Source of the DNA: Lunularia cruciata
Taxonomy: Eukaryota; Streptophyta; Marchantiopsida; Lunulariales; Lunulariaceae
Direction of reading: 5' to 3'
DNA: 64,000 bases
Assembly (NCBI GenBank): GCA_948567375.1
Contig: OX419762.1
Span: 3,850,001 to 3,914,000, forward strand
Positions 55,163 through 64,000 of the stretch are shown here, piece after piece; positions within the stretch are counted from its first letter, which is position 1; the number at the start of each line of letters is the position of its first letter. Under the pieces are notes generated by a model. That model was not told the DNA's origin and searched no databases. It saw nothing but the letters and a program-made list of their open reading frames with translations. The translations under genes were made by a program, and so were the position numbers.

Positions 55163-57729
55163 CTAATCTGATCCGATGTCTACTTCTTCCTTGGCTTTCA
55201 AACCCAAACCCGAAGTAATCTTACTTCCTACTACATTTCCATTAGGTTTCAGATCTCCTACATCTTCTACCAGATCCAGCAATTCTCTTTCCTGATCTGA
55301 AATTGCACTAGTGGGTAGTCTATCTAACTCTTCATCTTTTGACCCACTCTTCCCTAATGTCTTTGAGGGCAACTCCAAAGACATTTGGATCCCTATGTTA
55401 TCTACTTCGGGTTTTGCCTTAACATCCTGCCAAAGCTTTTCTAACTCTATTCTCACTAAGTCTAATCTAATCGCAATATTGTCTTCTACCTCTAATATCT
55501 TCCTATCTACACGAGTTCTCAATTTAATCAACAAAGCGTTCATCTTAGTGTCTTTTGCTTGTCTTCACCTTGTCTCCTGCACCAACAGTTTCAACTCGTG
55601 CAATCTCGTCTCTTCAATTCGAACACTGGCCTCTGTACTTAACATCGTGTTCACTCTGAGGACTATTTCCTTCAATGGCTCCAATCTTGTCTTGCGTTCT
55701 CGTTCCCGATCTGCAAGCCATTCCTCTCTATACATTGCCAATTCTTCTTCGAATTCGGCCTTCACCGCTTCCTTCTCTTTCTCCTTCTGTTCAACCTTCT
55801 CTTCCTGATTACAAAGTAATTCTCGTAATCTCTCTTCTTCTCTATATCTCGCAGCCAACTCTTGTTGCCAGAGTTGCTTCTTCTCCTCCATACTCTCCAT
55901 CACTTGATCGAGCTCTTGATCCTTCGATGCTACCCTCGCCATAGCATGGATAAGTTTGACTCTTGAATCAGCAAATTGTTGCTTCAAGATTTCATGCTCC
56001 GCTACCTGTCTCTCCCTTGCGATGTCACTCTTCCTTGCAAGATCTTCTCGATAACTCACTTCTCTCTTCAGGTCTTCGATTACCTGACTCCTCTCGACTG
56101 CTTCCCCTCGCAGTACTTCTCTCTCTTCCTCATCTCGGGTTATACTCTTCTTCAACTCTGAGTTTTCTTCTTCTAATCTTGATAAGACCTGCAACACAGT
56201 CTTTACCTCTGGACAAGTAGACTACATCTCCTTCTTCTTCTCCATCTTCACCAACAGCGGGCATACTACCATTAGGTAATCTACTCCATTACTGTCAACT
56301 TTGTCCTCCCACGGAGTGGTCTCTCTTCTTTCCTCGTGTTCTCTTGATACTCGCCTTCTTCTCTGGAGTCTTTGTATTGGGATCGATGCCTCACTGCCCG
56401 AGCTTCCTTCTACCTCTTCCTTCACTCTACTCGGTCCCGCTTCACACTTCACCTTATGTCTCAAGCGAATTCCTTGCTGTACTGTGATCTTCTTCTCCTT
56501 GCGCACTGGTACTTTGTCTTCTAGCGCCGCATTGTCTTCGGTTTCTACTTTGGCTTGCATTTCTTCTTCGTATTCTTCAGCCGCTGGTACCGATGTCATC
56601 TCTCCTCCTTCCTCATTGTCACTGCTCATATCTCCACTTTGCAATGTCAGCTCAGGTTCCTCCTTGCGTTCCAAGTCCTCCGTCTTGAGCTCGGCTTTGC
56701 CTTCTGAGTTTTCATCTTCCAACTCAATCACCACCATTCCTCGCCTCAAGTTTTTTTTCTGCATCTTCCGAGGTTTCTTGTTTTCTTCGGCTTCTGCTTG
56801 CCAAGTTCTCTTCTTTTTTGGGGTACTTTCAACGACCTCCACGTTCTTCCCTGTCTTCGCGTAGTAATCATCCGTGCTCCGGATTTGGAGAATGTATTGC
56901 TGCTCCTCCGCGTCGACTTCTCTTCTCAAATCAGGATGGAAATGAGACACCATTCTATTACGCTCCGCCAAATTGAGCAGATTTAACCCGAGGTAAAAAT
57001 GTGCTGCAAATGGTACGATGTAGTGTGGAGGCGACTTATCCTGCAGATTCCACACCATCTGCCTCGTTCTTCCGTGAAAGCACCTTGCCCAATTGATTGG
57101 TTCTCCTGCAAATAACTTGTGAAAGAACACCGTTGGTGTTTCATCACATAGGTAGTTCTCTCTGGCTTCAGGAGGGCCATTAGTGCACTCACAATTCCTC
57201 TCCTCATAGGGTCTTTGTAGCTCTCAACTTTATACCCATTCTTCGTCCTCTTCGACGAGAAGGCATCTCTCACCTCCTGCATTTCTTGGGCTATCTCTCC
57301 TTTCCCCAAGAACATGGCTCCCTGCTCCGAGCCTGCCTCCCTCCCGAGTACGAGTCTCCAATCCGACTCTATCCAGCAAGCCGGATTTCCTCTCTTCCCT
57401 TTTTCCTCGGGACCATCAAGACATTTTCTCTCGATGATTTCTGTCATGAATCCTGGAAAACTTACGTTCCAGTTCCATGCCAGAAAAGTGATCCAAAGTC
57501 GGCTCAAGACTTTGATCCTCGCTACTATATCTAATCTCCAAATTACATGATTTCTCACTGCAAATTAGGAGTTCTTCTTCCCTCCTCCCATCTCTTCTGC
57601 TTTCTTATTGTCTCTCGATTTCTCTCTTGCGACTTCTCCCTTGCACACTAACACGAGTCCAACTCTATTTCCCTTTCCCCGATCACCTGCAAGACAACTC
57701 CTCAACGGCGAAGGAAAATTGCTCGACAT
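55163..57729 (-). pseudogene. U3-encoded protein (B2 copy)
   Basis: The start is ATG 57729 and the end EEVDIGSD at 55163. Blocks as in B1, with longer open pieces: 302 codons (57130-56222) from the FFHKLFAGEPINWARCFHG region through the acidic part to the coiled-coil start, and 210 codons (56197-55565) of coiled coil. Lesions: a stop near 57565, a 1-base deletion near 57130 (caccgttggtg versus caccgcttggtg in sisters), a stop near 56222 and one near 55565. Each is a base the other copies have intact, supporting one uninterrupted ancestral frame. Confidence 0.86.
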
Positions 57730-57748
57730 TTCATCATTGCAGTTTCGA

Positions 57749-57756
57749 TTTTTATA
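57749..57756 (-). promoter_or_regulatory. TATA box before the U3 frame (B2)
   Basis: TATAAAAA in minus sense, 20 bases before the ATG at 57729. Confidence 0.5.
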
Positions 57757-58147
57757 GAGTTGCACTTCTTTGTCTTCCGTCACTTCAAGTTTCTACCAAG
57801 AAATCACACCTCCGGCATGCACCTGTCATTGTCACTCAACCTTCGCGCGTATGAGCCGCCAGTTTTGAAACGGCCTCTTCTTGAATTTCTCGCCCCGACG
57901 AAAGGTTGTTAGACTGTCTTTGCCTCAGGTTGAGCTCCCCCCGAGACGAAGACAATTTACTTTGTATTGTATGATGACACGGCATTTCCGAGTACTTCAC
58001 CTTATGACCCGAAGTCACTTTACTTCGGGTTTCATCCCAAAGACCATTTTCTTCGTCTTCTTCGGCCATACAGGCGCAATCCGACTTCTCTATACACTTC
58101 TTCTCCTTTATTTTGAAAAAAACAAAAAATATGGGCACCACAGGGGA

Positions 58148-59330
58148 TGAGAGTGATTTGGTGGTGAAGGAGGTTGTGCATCCTCCTCAAGGCTACAAGT
58201 ATGGTAGAACTTCTGATACTTTGGTGAGAAGGGTTGCACCACAAGTAGTAGTTGCTCCAGTTCTTGCACCTCCACCAAAAGATCCACTCCAAACCATCAC
58301 AGAACAACTTGCGGATCTCAAGATCAATGTGGTGCAACTATGGGAGAAGAGAGAGGTGGATCAAAATGTAGGGAGAGGGCCTAGGAGTTATGGAAACTAT
58401 CCATATAGAGGAGGCCAACCAGCCAACAATTTCAATGATAGAAATTGTTTTGGTTGTGGAGGAAGAGGCCATATCCAAAGGAATTGCCCAAATTCCACTT
58501 ACCATGGAGGAAGGGGTTATGAGGGAGCCAATAGAGAGAAAGAGGGAGGTAGTGAAACCCAAGTGGCTCCTAATCCCAACAAAGGTAAGGAGATAGCATC
58601 CATAGATGTAGTTGAGAGCAAGTATGAGAAGGGAGAGTGCTCAAACTCCAAGGGTCTTAATTTGGAGCTTTTGGCACAAGAGAAGAAGAGAGCTCGTTTT
58701 GCAGAGGATGTTCACTCTTCTCAAGGATTTACTTCAAGCAAGGATACTCCTATGTCTACTAGGAGCACTCGCACCTCAACACCATCAACAACAAAGACTC
58801 CAAGGAAGAAGTTGGGGATGGAGGACTTCTTGATCTCAAAGCAACAATGGAACTACAATGTGTTGGAGGATGTTGGTAGTCACAAGGCTAACATCACAAT
58901 GGGCCAATTAATTGCTTTGAACCCTACCTTGAGAAAGGAGCTTAGAGGTGGTTTGAGTTTTACAAGGAGCAAGAAGAAGAAGAAGGCAAAAGTTCCAATA
59001 TCAATGGGGGTGGTGGATGCCAAGCCAGCACCATGGGAGGCTTGTGAATATGCCTCCAAGATTGATGTGAGAGTGAATGGTCACAACATCAAGGATGCAT
59101 TGGTTGATGGAGGATCAGCAGTGAATGCCATGTCAGAAAGGTTGATGAAGAAGTTGGGTATGATACCCTCAAGACCTTCAACATTTGTGATGAGCATGGC
59201 AAACAAGCAACAAGTTCGACCAGTAGGGGTGATGGATAAGGTGGTAGTTTCAGTTATGGGAGTTCAAAATCTCATGACTTTCCAAGTCTTGAAGGATTCA
59301 AGCTATGACTTACTTCTTGGGAGGCCATGA
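58148..59330 (+). pseudogene. A1 gag C-terminus, nucleocapsid and protease
   Basis: It continues gag in frame after B2 with ESDLVVKEVV. A Pro-rich linker follows, then a Gly/Arg-rich segment, the zinc knuckle CFGCGGRGHIQRNC (58446-58487), a Ser/Thr/Lys-rich region with TSTPSTTKTPRKKLGMEDFL, and the aspartic protease with DALVDGGSAVNAMSERL (~59093-59145) and SYDLLLGRP. The Asp-Gly-Gly in place of Asp-Ser/Thr-Gly is shared with A3, so it is a family feature. The stop TGA at 59328 results from a 4-base loss compared with A3 (ccatggttgagag becoming ccatgagag), which shifts RT out of frame. Confidence 0.92.
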
Positions 59331-62300
59331 GAGCAACATGCACAACTGATCGATGGCACAAAGGGTACTTGAGGATTGGGCCATCAAACCATAGAGTCAC
59401 TGTTCTTGTGACTAACACCACCAACACTTCACATTCAGATACCCCATCTTCTGATTATTGGGAATCGGATTGTGAAGAAGGAGCTTCAGGTGTGGACACA
59501 AGCATGGAAGAGGAGACTTCCACGGAGGAGGATGAATCTGAATCTGATTCAGATGTGTATCCTTTGTGTGCTATGGATTTTGCACCTAAGCCAGAGGTTT
59601 TGAAGGACCCAAATAAATCACCATTGAAACTTGAGGAGGTAGAGAGAAGGTTATCTACCCTCAAGTATGGCCCAAATGTTACCAAGGAGGAGAAGGTGAG
59701 ATTTGAGGAGATTTTCCGCAAGTTCATCCATGTGTTTGCTTTTAGTTACAAGGATTTGAAGGAAGTCACCTTGGAGGAGCACAAGATAGAGGTGGAGTCA
59801 CATGCAAGACCAATCCGCCAAAAGCAACGTCGCATTAGCCCACCAATATCTTTGGTTGTGAAGGAGGAGATTGATAAGCTCAAGGAGGCTGGATTTATCT
59901 TTGAGGTAGAGAATTCAGAATGGGTGTCTCCAATTGTCATTGTGAAGAAAAAGAATGGCAAGCTTTGGGTATGTGTGGATTACAAGAAGCTCAATGCTGT
60001 TACTAAGAAGGACTACTACCCATTGCCATTCATTGATGAGATCTTGGAGGAGGTTGCAGGTCATGAGAGGTACAGTTTTGGAGATGGTTATAGTGGATAT
60101 AACCAAATCAAGATTGCACCAGAGCATCAACAACTCACTACATTCACCACACCTTGGAGAACTTACGCTTTCAAGGTCATGCCTTTTGGGCTTTACAATG
60201 CTCCAGCCACATTCCAATGGTTCATGAACAAGGTATTTCAACCTTTCATTGGGAAATTTGTGAGAGATTTCATTGATGACTTTTGTGTCTATGGGAGCAA
60301 GGAGGAGCACTTTGAGCACCTAATCAAAGTCTTGCAATGCTTGGATGAGGCAAATGCATCACTCAACCTAGAGAAGTGCATTTTTGGATGTGAAGAAGGT
60401 CTACTTTTGGGGCACATCATCTCCAAGGATGGGATAGCAGTTGATCCTGAGAAGGTGAGGAAAATCTCAGACTTTCCATTCCCTTCAAGCTTGACAAAGT
60501 TACGCCAATTCTTGGGAATGGTTGGCTACTATAGGAGGTTCATCTTCTCATTTTCCAACAAGGCTTATGCATTGACCATCTACATGAAGAAGGGTGTAGA
60601 TTACATGGTGATTTTGGAAGACAAGGAGGCTCTCAAAGCTTTTGGGGAGCTCAAGCAATCCCTTGTTGTAGCTCCAATTCTTGCTAAACCTGATTGGAGT
60701 AAGCCTTTCATCCTCTACATTGATGCTTCTAATGTAGCTATAGGATGCACTCTTAGTCAATTAGACCAAAATGGGCATGATCATCCAATAGCTTATGCTA
60801 GTAGGCAGATGGTTTCAGCAGAGAAGAACTACTCTGTCACGGAGAGAGAAGGGTTGGCAGTCATCTTTGGTCTCAAGAAGTTTAGACACTACTTGATTGG
60901 AGGGAAAGCCACAATTGTCATGGATCACAAGGCTTTGAAGTACATCTTCAACAAGCCTAATGTTGAAGGGAGACTAGCAAGGTGGATGATACTCTTGTCT
61001 GAGTATGACTACACAATTGAGGATAGGCCAGGAAAGAAACATGCAAATGCTGATTTGTTATCTAGAGCCTATGATCATGATGGAGATGAGCCAGTAGATG
61101 ATTCCTTCCCGGATGAGGAGCTCATGACAATCTCAGTCACTCAAGAGATTCCAATGGAGTACAAGGAGATTGTGGATTTTGTGACAAGAGGTAACTATCC
61201 AGAAGGGATGCATGCTAGGGAGAGGAAGGCCCTTGCAGCAAGATCTAGACCTTACACAATGGTGGAGGATATTCTTTTTCACCAAGGAGCAGATGGTCTA
61301 CTTCGAAGAGCAGTGGGTAAGGAAGAGTCTATCCTACTCATAAAGGAGTTTCATGAAGGTTTAGTATGTGGAGGACACTTTGCAGGAAAGGTGACTGCTT
61401 TCAAGATTCTAGATGCAGGTTACCATTGGAGAGGGATTTTCAAGGATTGTCTTGATTATTGCAAAACTTGTCATGTTTGTCAAGCTTTTGCTAGAAAGTC
61501 TGCATCCACTCCACCACTTAGATCAATTCCATTGCTAGGACCTTTTGAGAATTGGGGAATTGATTTTGTAGGACCTCTCAATAGAACCCCAAGGAACAAT
61601 CGGTACATTGTGGTAGTTACTGATTACCTTACCAAGTGGGTTGAGGCTAGACCATTGAGGGACAAGAATGAAGATGAAGTGGGTAGATTTCTTTATGAAC
61701 GCATTATCACTAGGTTTGGATGCCCTTTGGAGTTGGTTTCTGATAGAGGAGGAGAGTTTACAGGAAGCATTATTACAGCCATGCTACGACATTTCTCTAT
61801 CACACATAGAGTAACTACATCCTATAAGCCAAATTCCAATGGCTTGGAAGAGAGAACCAATCAGACCTTGTGCATGATGTTGGCCAAAGATGCAAAAATG
61901 GAGGGGGCTAAACATCATTGGGACAAGAGGATTCATGCAGTTTTGTGGGAGTATAGGACAACCATGAAGACTTCCACCGGATATTCTCCATTCCAATTGG
62001 TGTATGGTATTGAGTCTACCTTACCTATTCACTTTGATCTTCCTACCTTCCAAAGCATTCATAGGAGATTGAAGAAAGCACAAGGAAGTGATGCAGAGAA
62101 GTCAAGGAAGGATCAACTCATGGAGTTGGAAGAGGCAAGAGCAGTTGCTATGGTTCGAGTGGAGCAAGCCCAAAGGAAACAAAAGGAGAGCTATGACAAG
62201 AGGCAAGGCAAGAAGAAGGTGGAGCCTTTCAAAGAAGGTGATTGGGTAATGTTGTTTGATTCCATTCGATTCAAGAGAGTGCAAAAGAAGTTTTTGCCTA

Positions 62301-62425
62301 AGTACTTTGGACCTTTCATAGTAGAGAAGGTGTGGGGCAATTACACTTATGATCTCAAGGAGTTGGGAGGAAGACACTTTGATAGGATTAACTATGATAA
62401 GTTGAAGATGTACCATAGAAGGTAG
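59327..62425 (+). pseudogene. A1 pol: reverse transcriptase, RNase H, integrase (1032 codons open)
   Basis: Domains by residue from 59327: an acidic linker 40-75; RT 200-380 with WVSPIVIVKKKNGKLWVCVD, MPFGLYNAPATFQWF and the catalytic FIDDFCVYG (~315); RNase H 455-590 with LYIDASNVAIGCTLSQ and YSVTEREGLAVIFGLKKFRHY; integrase zinc site HFAGKVTAFKI...CKTCHVCQ (~683-715); core Asp GIDFVGP (~744), Asp SDRGGEF (~805), Glu GLEERTNQ (~838); C-terminal GDWVMLF and FGPFIVEKV module; stop at 62423. There is no chromodomain or PHD. The first codons come from the shifted frame; upstream fusion to protease is the ancestral state. Single substitutions such as CNAPATFQ to YNAPATFQ may also matter. A stray MEHHPW-type antisense frame is noise. 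Confidence 0.94.
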
Positions 62426-62457
62426 AGAGACCTTCACTTTGAGGACAAAGTGAAAAC

Positions 62458-62473
62458 TTAGTCCGGGGGTAAA
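62458..62473 (+). promoter_or_regulatory. Polypurine tract of A1
   Basis: tagtccgggggtaaa directly precedes the 3' LTR start TGTAACACCC; the same tract adjoins the A2 3' LTR. Confidence 0.8.
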
Positions 62474-63165
62474 TGTAACACCCATTTGTGCATGTGTGTG
62501 GTATTGTGATATTTAGCTTGGTATTACAAGTACTTAAGAGATATTATTTATATAGAGATAAAGGATGGTTCTATATTAGTCATGGTTAGCTAAAGTTAGT
62601 CATAGCTAAGATAGATGGGACCTTAATTTAGAGGAAGTAGAAAAGATGAGCACCACTATTTTGGATTTTAGTGTGTTGACTTGGCATTATTCCTAGGTGT
62701 TTGGCTTTGGGGAAAGAGTTGAGAACTCTTAGGCCCGCAAGCCTTTTTGTTTTGGATTCTTCTTTAGTCCAAGGATAGCCCATGTGAAGGAATCCTTGCT
62801 TTAGTGGTTGGGTCAAGATAAGACCACATGCTTAGGAGAATATGCCCATGTGAATGGATATTCCTTTCTACTTTTTAACTTTACTTGACTTTTAGTCTAG
62901 TAACTTGAGTTACAACGGTAATTAGTAACTTTGGTACGTAACTATTTCACAAGTATATAAACAAGGAGTGAGGAGGTACTCATCATCCTTTCATTTGCAA
63001 CTATCTCTCTCTCATTGAGTTCTCTAGTGAGCAATGTCTTGAGTCTTGGAGTGTTAGCCTTGGAGGAGTATGATGGAGTTGGGGTTCCTTGCCTTCTTAG
63101 TCCATGGTGCACTACCATAATAGCCATCAGAGGTTCATCCTGAGTGAGAGACAGGCCGGCTCACA
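62474..63165 (+). repeat. A1 3' LTR (692 bp)
   Basis: It runs TGTAACACCC to GGCCGGCTCACA with TATATAAA at 62954. It is collinear with the 5' LTR over its whole length. Confidence 0.95.
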
Positions 63166-64000
63166 GTACAGCAAAGACGTGTGTAGTCCTTCCTTGTAGA
63201 ATCATTTCTTCTTTGCCTTGACAAGGATAAGGTCCTACACATCCTTCCTCAAGCTACCAAAGAACTCTTCATTCGTGAAACCCCTCACCTCTTGCTTCCA
63301 GAACTTTTTGGCAATCTCTTGAGGATCTAGTTCCATTTCTATATCCCGGCTCAACAGCCAACCGGGCCCCTTCCTAGGAGATCTCTCTCCTAGCTTTTGG
63401 TTTGCTGCCCCTTCTGTATCCATTCGTGACTCTTCTCCAACACCCAAATTCTGATCCCTGCTCTTTTGTGCATCGCTGAACTGCACCTCTTTCCTTCTAA
63501 CCTGCCTCCTCTCCGGTTCCACTCGCTGTTGCTTTTCCTTGCTTGCCCTTCACTATCTGCCCGTTGATCAGATTTTTGTTTCTCTTCCACCATAGCATCC
63601 CAAGTGGCACCAACTTCCGTAGTGAAGGCAGTTATTACCACTGGCACATCCCACTTTGATCTCCTACGGACCTGCTCTGCTAGTCTCTTCTTCTCAACTT
63701 CTCCTAGGTCTGCACATTGCTTCACTTCACTCATTGCCCTATACACACTAGGCTCAAAGGCAGCAACTGCCATACTTACTTCATGTTTGCCCATGTGTCT
63801 TTCCAGCAGAGCCTTCATCCCTCCCCTATTACCGTTCAGCGGTATTGGCTCCCCAGTATCATAGAAGGCTATCTTCTTCATCCCAGGTTCTCCAACAAAC
63901 TTCACCCACTGTTTGCGTACTGCTTCTGATAGCTCTTGGCAATCTCTTTTGGCATGACTCTTACTATCACACCACATGCACCCATAGGGTTGCCTCCTCT
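63166..64000 (-). pseudogene. C2 gag and nucleocapsid, continuing past the window end
   Basis: In minus sense the visible part begins with a CCHC zinc knuckle, CMWCDSKSHAKRDC (~63981-63940). It continues open for about 195 codons with KQWVKFVGEPGMKKIAFYD, MKALLERHMGKHEVSMAVAA and a Lys/Arg/Glu-rich stretch, then shifts frame near 63530 and reads DPQEIAKKFWKQEVRGFTNE near 63290, the segment that usually precedes protease. A1 interrupts it at 63165. With 44531-47814 this shows C2 to be at least 6.5 kb long without insertions. Confidence 0.8.

Larger units (their letters stand above)
54355..58142 (-). mobile_element. Solo family B LTR (B2) in A1 gag
   Basis: In minus sense it runs TGTGGTGCCCATATTTTTTG to GCCGGGTTGTCACA (3788 bp) with gggga on both sides and no internal region. 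It is close in sequence to the B1 LTRs. The TATA-like tatttaag (minus) is at 55038-55045. Confidence 0.95.
51551..63165 (+). mobile_element. Nearly complete family A Ty3/gypsy element A1
   Basis: 5' LTR 51551-52240, primer site 52245-52261, leader with two extra frames, gag from 53810, nested B2 LTR 54355-58142, rest of gag and protease to 59330, RT/RNase H/integrase 59327-62425, purine tract, 3' LTR 62474-63165. Without B2 it is about 7.8 kb. The LTRs differ by roughly 18 substitutions and one 2-base indel as counted by eye (2-3%). No clean target duplication is seen (left ctaca-tgtgc, right gtaca). It lies inside C2. Confidence 0.95.

Overview
The window is plant-type repetitive DNA with no recognisable host gene. 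Almost all of it can be read as Ty3/gypsy LTR retrotransposons inserted into one another, in several age layers. The nesting, the very long LTRs and the low gene content suggest a seed plant with a very large genome. A gymnosperm is plausible, but that is an inference and nothing here fixes the species.

Five families are named here for convenience. Family A has a 0.69-kb LTR (termini TGTAACACCC / GGCTCACA) and tRNA-Asp-like primer-site features. Family B has a giant 3.8-kb LTR (TGTGGTGCCC / GGGTTGTCACA) whose U3 part carries an ~857-codon reading frame. Family C has a 3.3-kb LTR built largely of tandem repeats and encodes an unusual reverse transcriptase. Family D is a short B-like LTR that keeps only the tail of the U3 frame. 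Family E has an integrase that ends in a PHD finger.

Layout: 1-2511 is the 3' part of a C LTR (C1), inserted into a minus-strand B LTR (B4, 2512-4403). B4 abuts an old, diverged plus-strand B LTR (B5, 4404-7621 and 29612-29884). B5 was split by a minus-strand A element (A2, 7622-29611). A2 was itself split by a complete B element (B1, 13259-26983, 5-bp target duplication ctatg) and rearranged by a D fragment at 10772-12055. 29885-35017 is old, mostly unassignable sequence with a decayed chromovirus-type integrase and a gag-like fragment. 35018-38632 holds A fragments joined in opposite orientations (A4, A3). 38633-39696 is a D fragment and 39697-41225 is the 3' end of an E element. From 41226 to the end lies a minus-strand C element (C2), interrupted by a solo B LTR (B3, 47815-51492, duplication ctctc) and by a nearly complete A element (A1, 51551-63165). 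A1 is interrupted in gag by another solo B LTR (B2, 54355-58142, duplication gggga).

Functionally the genes are retroelement genes: capsid/nucleocapsid, aspartic protease, reverse transcriptase/RNase H and integrase. There are also non-standard extras: the U3 reading frame of family B with a TATA box of its own, a zinc-knuckle frame ahead of gag in family A, and the PHD finger of family E. All copies carry at least one lesion. A1 is closest to intact, with one small deletion and one nested LTR.
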